A stretch of 15,274 nucleotides of DNA from Fidelibacterota bacterium TCS52 (lineage in GTDB: Bacteria > Fidelibacterota > Fidelibacteria > Fidelibacterales > Fidelibacteraceae). The notes below the pieces were generated by a model. That model was given only the letters and a program-made list of their open reading frames with translations. It searched no databases and had not been told where the DNA came from. Location: positions 1 through 15,274 of the forward strand of contig LSCC01000065.1 in the NCBI GenBank assembly GCA_001577215.1. The letters run 5' to 3'. Below, in pieces: positions 8,322 to 15,274 of the stretch; positions within the stretch are counted from its first letter, which is position 1; the number at the start of each line of letters is the position of its first letter. A program made the position numbers and the translations under genes.

Positions 8322-8342
8322 AAGGAAGGAGTAAATAAATTT

Positions 8343-9071
8343 ATGATAGAGAATGAACTAAAAGCAAGTTTAAGAAAAGAGATAAACAAAAGGTCAAATA
8401 AAAAGATCAGAAGCGAGGGAATGATCCCGGTAAATTATTATTCAAAAGGTGAAGATAATATTAACTTAATAATAGACGATCGTGAGTTTATACATATATT
8501 GAAAACCGGAGTCCATATTATTGACTTAAATATTGGTAAAAAGTCAAAAAATGTCTTGATAAAGGAGATCCAATTCCATCCTGTAACAGATAAAATATTG
8601 CATGTTGATTTCCAAGGTGTTTCCTTAAAAGAAGAAGTTGATGTAAATGTTAAATTGAATTTTATCGGAGATGCAATAGGAATTAAAGAGGGCGGAGTTC
8701 CCGAAATGCAAATGCATGCTGTTGAAATTAGATGTAAAGCAGGTGAAATTCCAAAATCTTTAGAAGTAGATATTAGTGGATTAGATGTTGGAGATATGCT
8801 TTTTGTGAAAGATCTAGATTTCGGTGATTTGGAAATATTATCAAATCCAGAATCTATTGTGGTTGCCGTTACTGTACCCCATATTGAACTTGAGGCTCAG
8901 ATACCTGAAGAAGGAGAAGAAGTTGAAGTTGGGGAAGTTGGCGCTGAAGAAGAAGTTGAAGGCGAAGAAGGAGCTGAAGCAGAAAAAGAAGCAGAAGAAG
9001 GTGATGAAAAAGCAGAAACAGATGAGAAAAAAGACAAACAAGAAAAAGATAAGGACAAGGATAAGGAATAA
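8343..9071 (+). CDS. rplY: 50S ribosomal protein bL25, long CTC/TL5 form with acidic tail
   Basis: Binds 5S rRNA in the large subunit. The 242-aa product is the long form: an N-terminal L25 domain (about 1-92, ending near HPVTDKILHVDF) and a C-terminal TL5/CTC beta domain (about 95-183). From about 185 to the end there is a low-complexity tail, first Glu/Val/Ala-rich and then alternating Lys/Asp (KDKDKDKE). Tails of this kind are common in long bL25 proteins and are likely disordered. The start is set by a strong AAGGAAGGAG at 8322-8331, 11 nt before ATG 8343. The gap to prs is 21 bp and to pth only 6 bp, so the three genes appear to be one transcription unit. Confidence 0.93.
   Translation: MIENELKASLRKEINKRSNKKIRSEGMIPVNYYSKGEDNINLIIDDREFIHILKTGVHIIDLNIGKKSKNVLIKEIQFHPVTDKILHVDFQGVSLKEEVDVNVKLNFIGDAIGIKEGGVPEMQMHAVEIRCKAGEIPKSLEVDISGLDVGDMLFVKDLDFGDLEILSNPESIVVAVTVPHIELEAQIPEEGEEVEVGEVGAEEEVEGEEGAEAEKEAEEGDEKAETDEKKDKQEKDKDKDKE
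8905..9067 (+). repeat. Purine-rich low-complexity tract encoding the bL25 tail
   Basis: The + strand here is dominated by GAA/GAAG units, ending in imperfect hexamer repeats GATAAG-GACAAG-GATAAG near 9047-9064. It encodes the Glu- and Lys/Asp-rich C-terminus of bL25. The bias opens long but meaningless reading frames in other frames. Such tracts can vary in length by slippage between strains. Confidence 0.7.
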
Positions 9072-9077
9072 AGTAGC

Positions 9078-9647
9078 TTGAAGACGATTGTTGGGTTGGG
9101 TAATCCTGGAAGAAAATATTCTAACACAAGACATAATATTGGATTTATGATCATTGATGAATTGTCAAATAGATTAGGATTAAAATTCAAATCCGGCAAA
9201 GGTGAATACCTATATGCTTCAAACAGTAATGTAATGTTGATCAAACCGTTGACATATATGAACAACAGTGGAATAGCAATTAAGGAAATGCTTCAATATT
9301 TTAAAATATTGACAACCGACCTGTTTATTGTTTTTGATGATTTAGATCTTCCGTTTGGAAAAATTAGAATTAGATCAAATGGTTCCAGTGGAGGACATAA
9401 TGGCTTAAAATCGATAATATATCATTTAAATAGTGATGTGTTTCATAGGTTAAAAATTGGCATTAGTAATGAAAAAAGAGAATTTATTGAAGCAGATAAA
9501 TTTGTATTGGGAAAATTCCTAAAAAAAGAGAGAGAAGCACTTGAAGAGATAATTACTCAAGGTGTAGATATTATTGAAAAATATATTTCTAATGATATTG
9601 AGGAATCGATAAATTTCAATAATAAAAACATGTTAAATATTAATTGA
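9078..9647 (+). CDS. pth: Peptidyl-tRNA hydrolase
   Basis: Cleaves the ester bond of peptidyl-tRNAs that drop off ribosomes, recycling tRNA. The 189-aa chain matches the bacterial Pth family in length and motifs. It has Asn9 in VGLGNPG, catalytic His19 in TRHNIGF, Asn62 in YMNNSG, Asp87 in FDDLDLPFG and Asn108 in GGHNGL, all equivalent to the E. coli active-site set. Translation begins at TTG 9078: it puts KTIVGLGNPG exactly at the expected N-terminus, with AAGGA at 9063-9067 (inside the end of rplY) as ribosome binding site, and no ATG lies nearby in frame. The 6-bp gap to rplY and the shared ribosome binding site suggest coupled translation. The last 15 residues are Asn-rich and poorly conserved. 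Confidence 0.95.
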   Translation: MKTIVGLGNPGRKYSNTRHNIGFMIIDELSNRLGLKFKSGKGEYLYASNSNVMLIKPLTYMNNSGIAIKEMLQYFKILTTDLFIVFDDLDLPFGKIRIRSNGSSGGHNGLKSIIYHLNSDVFHRLKIGISNEKREFIEADKFVLGKFLKKEREALEEIITQGVDIIEKYISNDIEESINFNNKNMLNIN

Positions 9648-9684
9648 AATATAAAAAATAAAATAAATTAAAAGGAGAAATGAC

Positions 9685-10101
9685 TTGAAACTATATGAAA
9701 TACTTTTTATAGTCCATCCGAATTATGAAGAAAACAGAATGACTAAAATCGTAAATAATGTTAAAGAGAAAATAACTAAGAATGGTGGATCTATAATCGA
9801 TGTAGAAGAAATGGGAAAGAAAAAATTGGCTTACCAAATTAACAATCAAAGATATGGTAGCTATATTTTAGTTCATTTTGAATTGGAGCCACAATTCATA
9901 TCAGAATTTAAAAAATGGTTAAAAATTCAATCACAGATCTTAGCTAATCTTATTGTTAAATTGGATAAAAAAGATTTAAAAGAAGACATTAAAGAGGAAA
10001 AAGAAAAAACTGTAGCACCTGATGAAATTGAAAAAGAAGATAACAAATCTGATGATGAAAATATTGAAGAAGAATCAACATATCCAAATGAAGAAGTTTA
10101 A
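9685..10101 (+). CDS. rpsF: 30S ribosomal protein bS6 with acidic C-terminal extension
   Basis: Small-subunit protein that forms a dimer with bS18 on 16S rRNA. Residues 1-95 are the bS6 core: YEILFIVHP at the start, KKLAYQI and the ILANLIVKLDKK strand. About 40 further residues (97-138) are mostly Glu, Asp and Lys, so the 138-aa protein is longer than the roughly 95-130 aa usual for the family. The start is TTG 9685, preceded by AAAGGAG at 9672-9678. The ATG at 9680 is not usable, because it meets a stop after one more codon. It is followed 43 bp later by rpsR with no ssb in between, unlike the rpsF-ssb-rpsR order of many Firmicutes. Confidence 0.94.
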   Translation: MKLYEILFIVHPNYEENRMTKIVNNVKEKITKNGGSIIDVEEMGKKKLAYQINNQRYGSYILVHFELEPQFISEFKKWLKIQSQILANLIVKLDKKDLKEDIKEEKEKTVAPDEIEKEDNKSDDENIEEESTYPNEEV

Positions 10102-10144
10102 GAAATAATTAAATTGATCAAAAAAATTATTCAGAGGAGAAATA

Positions 10145-10372
10145 ATGGCATTTATTAATAAAAGGAAAATATGTAAATTTTGTGAAAATAGAGATTTAAA
10201 AATTGATTATAAGGATTATAATAGTTTGAAAAAGTTTTTAAACTCACAGGGTAAAATTATTCCAAAACGAGTTACCGGATTATGTACAAAACATCAGAGA
10301 CATTTAGTAACAGCAGTGAAAAGAGCTAGAAATATTGCACTACTTCCATATTCATATAATATTGAGAATTAA
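10145..10372 (+). CDS. rpsR: 30S ribosomal protein bS18, zinc-binding (C+) form
   Basis: Partner of bS6 in the small-subunit platform. At 75 aa it is full length. Cys10 and Cys13 (KICKFC), Cys47 and His50 (GLCTKHQ) make a plausible zinc site, so this is the cysteine-containing version of the family. The conserved body RVTGLCTKHQRHL and KRARNIALLPY is intact. A strong AGAGGAG at 10133-10139 precedes ATG 10145 by 5 nt. rplI starts 19 bp after the stop. Confidence 0.96.
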   Translation: MAFINKRKICKFCENRDLKIDYKDYNSLKKFLNSQGKIIPKRVTGLCTKHQRHLVTAVKRARNIALLPYSYNIEN

Positions 10373-10391
10373 TTAAGAGAGGAATAAATAA

Positions 10392-10835
10392 ATGAAAATA
10401 ATATTAAAAGAAAATATAGAGAAATTAGGTAATAAAAACGAAATAATCGACGTAAAAGATGGTTACGCGAGAAATTATCTATTCCCCAAAAACTTGGCAT
10501 TCAAAGCTACAAAATCTAATATTAATGTTATTAAAGAATTAGAACGAGTAAAAGAGAAGAAAGAAAAATCAGTTGTTAATACAGCTCAAAAATTAGCTGA
10601 CAAACTAAAAAATATATCAATCACTGTCTCTGTGGAAGCCGGTGAAGATGAAAAGATATTTGGCTCGATCACTACACAAAAAATAGCAGAATTGTTGGAT
10701 GAAAAAGGGTTTAAAATTGATAAGCATAATATAGTTATTGAAACACCAATAAAAAATTTAGGTGTATTTAATATCCCAATTAAGTTACACACCGACATTA
10801 CCGTAGAAGTAAAACTTTGGGTTGTAAAAAAATAA
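10392..10835 (+). CDS. rplI: 50S ribosomal protein bL9
   Basis: Binds 23S rRNA near the base of the L1 stalk and extends toward the neighbouring ribosome. The 147-aa length is typical. The N-terminal domain shows MKIILKENIEKLG and the signature GYARNYLFP at 24-32. A Lys/Glu-rich connecting helix (about 45-75) and the C-terminal domain containing EKIFGSITTQKIAE follow. AGAGAGGAA at 10377-10383 lies 8 nt before the ATG. It is the last gene before a strong terminator, closing the ribosomal-protein operon. Confidence 0.96.
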   Translation: MKIILKENIEKLGNKNEIIDVKDGYARNYLFPKNLAFKATKSNINVIKELERVKEKKEKSVVNTAQKLADKLKNISITVSVEAGEDEKIFGSITTQKIAELLDEKGFKIDKHNIVIETPIKNLGVFNIPIKLHTDITVEVKLWVVKK

Positions 10836-10862
10836 TTTTAATAAGAAAATATTAATTTTATT

Positions 10863-10895
10863 AAAAGATGCTAAGTAATATTAGCATCTTTTTTT
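10863..10895 (+). terminator. Rho-independent terminator after rplI
   Basis: AAAAGATGCTAA (10863-10874) pairs perfectly with TTAGCATCTTTT (10881-10892) around a six-base loop, GTAATA. The stem runs into a run of seven T at 10889-10895. It sits 28 bp after the rplI stop and 37 bp before priA. It ends the operon that starts at ispE or prs and implies a separate promoter for priA. Confidence 0.9.
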
Positions 10896-10931
10896 ATTGT
10901 ATTTAGTTCTCATTTTAAATAATTTATTTAT

Positions 10932-13322
10932 ATGGAAAATCAAAAATATTGTGAAGTTGTTTTCCCGATACAAGTATTTAAATCTTTTTACTATAAATAT
11001 TCTGTTGGTCAACAGAATCAATTAAAACCTGGTATGAGAGTTATTGCTCCATTTGGTCAAAGAAATCAAATAGGATATTGTGTTAATGTGAATAATAATT
11101 CGCTTAAAAATAAAAATATTAAATATAAAAGCATAGTATCAATAATTGATAAAGAACCGATTTTCACAAAAGTTCAAATGAAATTTTTAAAGTGGATTTC
11201 GAAATACTATATTGCTCCATTGGGGTTGACTTTAAGGGCAGCACATCCATCTGAAACAGGATTTAAAAAGATCGAATTTGTTGTTCCCGCTTATGATAAA
11301 ACTGAAAACAAATTAATAGAAAAAATTGGTTTTCCCAAAAAGGGTATGCCTTTTTCTTCATTAAAGACAATTGATGAGAAACAAAGTGAAACTATTAAAT
11401 TGTTATTGGAGAATAAAGAGCTTTCTATTGAGAATAGATGGTATAGAACCAAAAAGGGAAAAAGTGTAAATTTTATTAAGTTGTTAAAAACCGATGAAGA
11501 GATTAAAGGCAAAGTTCAAAAACATATTATTAAAATATTAAAAGAGATAGAAAGCCTGGAAATGAGAGCTTCTGAAATGGTTTCAAATTTCAACATTTCA
11601 TATTCTTCAATAAACTCTCTTGTTAAAAAAGGTGTCTTAAAAAAATATTCAAAATCTGTTGATGTGGATCCTTTTCTTCAAGATTATTCTCCTAAAAAAA
11701 GGGGTATCAAATATTCTAATGAGCAATTGAAAGTCATAAATAAAATAAAAAATAATAGCGAACATTTCTATCCGGTTCTGTTAAAAGGAGTAACGGGAAG
11801 TGGGAAAACAGAGATCTATATTGAATTAGCAAGACATCAATTAGAACAAAATAAAGATGCGATTATTTTAGTTCCAGAGATAGCAATAACTCCTCATATT
11901 GCCGGGCGTTTTCGAAGTGAATTTGAAGACAAGGTCGCAATTTGGCATAGTCAATTAAGTGCAAGTGAAAGATTATGGACTTGGTCAAAAATAATGGAAA
12001 GAAAAATAAAGATTGTAGTTGGAGCTCGCAGTGCTATTTTCTCTCCTTTGAAAAATATAGGTTTAATTGTTGTAGATGAGGAAAATGAAAATACGCATAA
12101 ACAAGAGGACCAAACGCCAAGATATAATGCCAGAGATTCGGCTGTATATTATGCCAAGTTACTTGATGTCCCAATAATTTTAGGAGGTGCTACTCCGAGT
12201 ATTGAATCATATTATCAAGCTTCAATGGGAAAATATCATTCGTTAAATTTGCTCAAAAGATTTGGTAAAGCTGTGCAGCCAAAAATCAAAATAGTTGATA
12301 TGAAAGAGGAAAACTACGATACTAATGTCAGCAGTGTTTTATTACAAGCGATCTACGATAAAATTTCAAAAGGTGAGCAGGTAATTATTTTACAAAATCG
12401 TCGCGGGTACAATACTTTATTAAGATGTGCAAATTGTGGTGAAGTTGTTCAGTGTCCCAATTGTTCAGTATCTTTGACTTATCATAAATCCATTGATAGA
12501 TTGATTTGTCATTATTGTGGTTATAGCAAAGAAAAATTTAAACAATGTCCAAATTGTGACAGTTATAAACTTAGGATTTTAGGAAGTGGTACTCAGAGAG
12601 TTGAAGAGATAATATCAAAAAAAATCCCTGATGCAAAAATTTTTCGTATGGATTATGATACAACAAGAACTAAAAATGCTCATGTAAGAATCCTGAATAA
12701 TTTTGAAAATGGTAAATTTAATGTATTGCTTGGCACACAAATGATTGCTAAAGGTTTGGATTTTTCTAATGTTACTTTGGTTGGAGTTATCAATGCAGAT
12801 ATTGGTCTGGGTTTGCCGGATTTCAGAAGTACTGAAAAAGCCTTTCAATTGATCTATCAAGTTGCAGGTCGTAGTGGGAGAAGTGAAAAACCCGGCAAAG
12901 TGATATTACAAACATTTTCTCCAGAACATATAGCTATAAAAATGGCAGCTCATCTTGAATTAAAGAAATTTTATAATATAGAGATGTCTAACAGAAAAGA
13001 ATTAAATTATCCACCATTCAGCAGATTGGGATTGATTAGAATTGAGGGGAAAAGTTTGGATTTGGTTAAGAAAGAGATATATAAAGTTTATAAAATTTTA
13101 CAGAAAAAAATTAAATTACAAAATATTTTAGGACCTGCCCCCTCTCCTATTGAAAAGATACAAAACAAATTTCGTTGGCAAATATTGATCAAATCAAATA
13201 GAGATACTGATAGAAATGGAAACAAAATGCGAAAAGCAATTGCGAGTATCAACGAATATAAAAAGAAATTCAATAAAAATATAAGATTAATAATAAATAT
13301 AGATCCGTTATCCATAATTTAA
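10932..13322 (+). CDS. priA: Primosomal replication-restart helicase PriA
   Basis: 3'-to-5' superfamily 2 helicase that recognises stalled forks and reloads the replicative helicase. The 796-aa chain has the N-terminal DNA-binding region (about 1-105), a winged-helix-like segment and the helicase core. Walker A is GVTGSGKT at 286-293. Motif II reads DEEN at 382-385, and RYNARD follows at 397-402. The zinc domain has all eight cysteines: 499, 502, 508, 511, 526, 529, 539 and 542. Then come GSGTQRVEE, LLGTQMIAKG and the motif VI region QVAGRSGR. Motif II is normally DEEH and the later motif RYHxRD; both His are Asn here. No Shine-Dalgarno sequence precedes ATG 10932, and a weak TTGTAT/TAATTT pair (10897-10902, 10920-10925) would give an almost leaderless mRNA. 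purC-purE follows after 11 bp. Confidence 0.95.
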   Translation: MENQKYCEVVFPIQVFKSFYYKYSVGQQNQLKPGMRVIAPFGQRNQIGYCVNVNNNSLKNKNIKYKSIVSIIDKEPIFTKVQMKFLKWISKYYIAPLGLTLRAAHPSETGFKKIEFVVPAYDKTENKLIEKIGFPKKGMPFSSLKTIDEKQSETIKLLLENKELSIENRWYRTKKGKSVNFIKLLKTDEEIKGKVQKHIIKILKEIESLEMRASEMVSNFNISYSSINSLVKKGVLKKYSKSVDVDPFLQDYSPKKRGIKYSNEQLKVINKIKNNSEHFYPVLLKGVTGSGKTEIYIELARHQLEQNKDAIILVPEIAITPHIAGRFRSEFEDKVAIWHSQLSASERLWTWSKIMERKIKIVVGARSAIFSPLKNIGLIVVDEENENTHKQEDQTPRYNARDSAVYYAKLLDVPIILGGATPSIESYYQASMGKYHSLNLLKRFGKAVQPKIKIVDMKEENYDTNVSSVLLQAIYDKISKGEQVIILQNRRGYNTLLRCANCGEVVQCPNCSVSLTYHKSIDRLICHYCGYSKEKFKQCPNCDSYKLRILGSGTQRVEEIISKKIPDAKIFRMDYDTTRTKNAHVRILNNFENGKFNVLLGTQMIAKGLDFSNVTLVGVINADIGLGLPDFRSTEKAFQLIYQVAGRSGRSEKPGKVILQTFSPEHIAIKMAAHLELKKFYNIEMSNRKELNYPPFSRLGLIRIEGKSLDLVKKEIYKVYKILQKKIKLQNILGPAPSPIEKIQNKFRWQILIKSNRDTDRNGNKMRKAIASINEYKKKFNKNIRLIINIDPLSII

Positions 13323-13333
13323 AAAGGAGAAAA

Positions 13334-14722
13334 ATGGAAAGTATTAAAAAAGTCGTTTCACCTCAATTAAATAAAATTCATGCAGGAAAAGTAAGAGATA
13401 GTTTTCGTATTAATGACAAAACACGAATGATCGTTGCAACAGATCGTCTCTCAAGTTTTGATAGTGTTTTGGAAACATTAATTCCCGGTAAGGGAGCGAT
13501 CCTAAATTCACTTGCTACTTTTTGGTTTGAAAAGACGAAAGATATAATTGATAATCATCTGATTGAATCAATTCATCCAAATATTTCATTGGTAAAAGAG
13601 GCAAAACCTATTAAACTTGAAATGATAGTGAGAGCATATATTACCGGATCGGCCTGGAGAAAATATCAGAAAGGCGGTCGAGAACTTTCGGGTCAAAAAG
13701 TACCTGATAACTTAGAGAAAAATCAATCTTTCCCAACTCCGATCGTTACTCCAACTACAAAAGAAAAAAGTGATAGAGAAATTACTGAAAAAGAAATTAT
13801 TGCAGAAAAGTGGGCTACAAAAAAAAGATACGAGCAGATGAAGAAGATATCTTTAAAACTTTTTGAAAGAGGACAAAAATTATTGTCTGAAAAGGGAATA
13901 ATATTAGTTGACACAAAATATGAATTTGGTTTAATTGGAAATAAATTAATTTTGATTGATGAAATTCATACACCGGATTCTTCTCGTTTCTGGTCAGCAG
14001 AAAATTATAAAAAAAATCCATCAAAAGTAGAACAGATTGACAAAGAGTTCGTAAGAAATTATTTAATGGCAAATAAGATCGATGGACAATATCCTACAAA
14101 ATTACCGGCCAGAATTGTAAAAGAAACGCAGAGAAGGTATAATAATATTTTTGAAATGATCACTGGTAAAAAATTAAAAAATAAAAATGGAAGCGCCGTT
14201 GAAAGAATGAAAAATGATCTGGTAAAACAAAAGTATATGAAAGATGGGTTTATAGCAATAATTATGGGTTCAAAATCCGATTTGCCATTTTGTAAAAAAA
14301 TAAGAGAAAAGATTGAAAAATATGATGTTTTTGTGGATATGAGAATTGTTTCTGCACATAAAAATGGCGAACGGATTTCAGAAATTGCAGATGAATATAA
14401 CAATTCAATTGAGCCGGGAGCTGTAATTGCTGTCGCTGGTCGTTCAAATGGACTTGGTGGAGCATTGTCTGCCAATTTAAATATTCCTGTTTTTAATTGT
14501 CCTCCATTCAAAGATAAAATTGATTTGCTGACAAATGTAAACTCTTCACTGATGATGCCTTCCAATACTCCTGCAGCGACAGTAATAGATCCAAAAAATG
14601 CGGCATTAATTTCATTGCGAAGTTTGAATATTAGACGAATAAAATGTAAATTTTCTAAAGAGATCGTAAAAATGAAAAAAGGATTAAAAGAAAATGATGA
14701 AAAAATCAGAAGACAAAAATAA
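13334..14722 (+). CDS. Bifunctional SAICAR synthetase / class II AIR carboxylase (PurC-PurE fusion)
   Basis: Two consecutive purine steps in one 462-aa protein. The C-terminal PurE part would carboxylate AIR to CAIR; the N-terminal PurC part would join CAIR and aspartate to SAICAR. Residues 1 to about 280 are an Ade1-type PurC: GKVRD near the start, VRAYITGSAW at 99-108, DTKYEFG at 193-199 and TPDSSRFW at 213-220. A Lys-rich linker (about 280-304) leads to PurE (305 to about 445): MGSKSD at 311-316, SAHK at 340-343, AGRSNGLG ending at 375, NCPP, and SSLMMPS at 404-410. The GRSNGLG and CPP motifs mark class II PurE, the CO2-using form of animal PAICS and Treponema, which needs no PurK. SSLRMPSG-like in relatives has become SSLMMPSN here. 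AAGGAG at 13324-13329 sets the start; purB overlaps the end. Confidence 0.92.
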   Translation: MESIKKVVSPQLNKIHAGKVRDSFRINDKTRMIVATDRLSSFDSVLETLIPGKGAILNSLATFWFEKTKDIIDNHLIESIHPNISLVKEAKPIKLEMIVRAYITGSAWRKYQKGGRELSGQKVPDNLEKNQSFPTPIVTPTTKEKSDREITEKEIIAEKWATKKRYEQMKKISLKLFERGQKLLSEKGIILVDTKYEFGLIGNKLILIDEIHTPDSSRFWSAENYKKNPSKVEQIDKEFVRNYLMANKIDGQYPTKLPARIVKETQRRYNNIFEMITGKKLKNKNGSAVERMKNDLVKQKYMKDGFIAIIMGSKSDLPFCKKIREKIEKYDVFVDMRIVSAHKNGERISEIADEYNNSIEPGAVIAVAGRSNGLGGALSANLNIPVFNCPPFKDKIDLLTNVNSSLMMPSNTPAATVIDPKNAALISLRSLNIRRIKCKFSKEIVKMKKGLKENDEKIRRQK

Positions 14723-15274
14723 ATTTATTGGTGTTGTCCAACCCATCTCTCCACTTGACGGAAGATATGGAAAGAAAACAGTTCGTCTCGGAAAATATTT
14801 TTCAGAATTTGCACTAATGCAAAAGCGAACAGAAGTTGAATTGAAATATTTGATTGCTCTAAATGAAACCGGATTGTTTGTTAAGTTTACTAAAAAAGAA
14901 ATGTCAAATATCAAAAATATTATTAATGATTTTAAATTGGAATATTATTCAGAGATCAAAAATATCGAAAAAAAATTAAATCACGATGTAAAATCGGTAG
15001 AGGTGTTTTTGATAGAAAAATTGTCATTAAAAAATCCAAATATGATTCATTTTGGATTGACTTCTGAAGATGTGAATAATTTATCATATTCTTTGTTGTT
15101 AAAGGAATATTTAAAAAATGAACAACTGCCACAAGTAGAAAAAATGATGAAAACTTTTTTTGAAAAAGCAGATGGGTGGAAATCAACAATTTTTCCCGCA
15201 CGAACACATGGGCAAATGGCATCTCCAACAACGGCGGGTAAGGAAATAAGCGTATTTTTGAATCGTCTTTTTCT
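14694..15274 (+). CDS. purB: Adenylosuccinate lyase, N-terminal part (cut by window edge)
   Basis: Splits SAICAR to AICAR plus fumarate, and adenylosuccinate to AMP plus fumarate. About 193 codons are visible and remain open to the right edge. Motifs of the E. coli-like PurB class are SPLDGRY near residue 20, FSEF, NHDVKSVE, IHFGLTSEDVNNLSY and ARTHGQMASPTTAGKE; the last carries the catalytic-region His, with Met where Pro is common after HGQ. ATG 14694 lies 10 nt after AAGGA (14679-14683). A second in-frame ATG at 14697 is possible but is spaced worse. The gene overlaps the end of purC-purE by 29 bp in the +1 frame, which suggests translational coupling. It supplies the step immediately after the fusion protein. 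Confidence 0.93.
   Translation, partial: MMKKSEDKNKFIGVVQPISPLDGRYGKKTVRLGKYFSEFALMQKRTEVELKYLIALNETGLFVKFTKKEMSNIKNIINDFKLEYYSEIKNIEKKLNHDVKSVEVFLIEKLSLKNPNMIHFGLTSEDVNNLSYSLLLKEYLKNEQLPQVEKMMKTFFEKADGWKSTIFPARTHGQMASPTTAGKEISVFLNRLF

Noticed and set aside
8824..9265. Long open frames on both strands across the bL25 tail and the start of pth
   Set aside because: They are produced by the GAA-rich low-complexity tract: translations are Lys-rich or Phe/Ser-rich without domains, and they lie over two well-supported genes.
10932..13322. PriA as an inactive helicase because motif II is DEEN
   Set aside because: The acidic residues D382, E383 and E384 that act on Mg-ATP are kept, as are Walker A and the zinc cysteines, so loss of activity is not supported; reported instead as a variant.
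14059..14565. 168-codon open frame on the minus strand inside purC-purE
   Set aside because: It is antisense to strongly conserved PurC and PurE motifs and its translation shows no recognisable domain or ribosome binding site; biased codon use explains it.
1..15274. Defence island, prophage, integrative element or CRISPR array
   Set aside because: Every gene is a recognisable core or envelope gene on one strand, with no integrase, transposase, direct-repeat array or foreign-looking composition; tRNA-Gln has no visible attachment-site duplication nearby.

Overview
The window is AT-rich (roughly 30% GC by eye) and almost fully coding on the + strand. It reads as a conserved housekeeping segment of a Gram-negative bacterial chromosome. 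The Gram-negative call rests on a patatin/Omp85-type outer-membrane protein with a signal peptide. An FCB-type bacterium (Bacteroidota/Ignavibacteriota/Marinimicrobia-like) is a reasonable guess: rpsF-rpsR-rplI has no ssb between rpsF and rpsR, GlyRS is the single-chain type, TopA lacks C4 zinc fingers, and PurB is of the E. coli-like class. The phylum is inference only. I see no mobile element, phage gene, CRISPR array, toxin-antitoxin pair or defence system.

Layout: positions 1-365 are non-coding apart from a possible minus-strand gene start at the extreme left edge. topA and glyS follow and overlap by 19 bp. A separate gene encodes a secreted patatin-like protein with a POTRA and an outer-membrane barrel. 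ispE, tRNA-Gln(TTG), prs, rplY/ctc, pth, rpsF, rpsR and rplI form a tightly packed run that closes with a strong intrinsic terminator at 10863-10895. After it come priA, a purC-purE fusion and the start of purB, which is cut by the window edge.

Functional logic: the central run joins isoprenoid precursor synthesis (IspE), PRPP supply (Prs) and translation (bL25, Pth, bS6, bS18, bL9, tRNA-Gln). The last block pairs replication restart (PriA) with three consecutive purine steps: AIR to CAIR and CAIR to SAICAR in one polypeptide, then SAICAR to AICAR by PurB. Prs makes the PRPP that feeds this pathway.

The points most worth a second look are the fusion of an Ade1-type PurC to a class II (animal PAICS-like) PurE, a G3:U70 wobble pair in tRNA-Gln, and paired His-to-Asn changes in two PriA helicase motifs. 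None of these amounts to a clearly new system; the window is mostly ordinary core genome.
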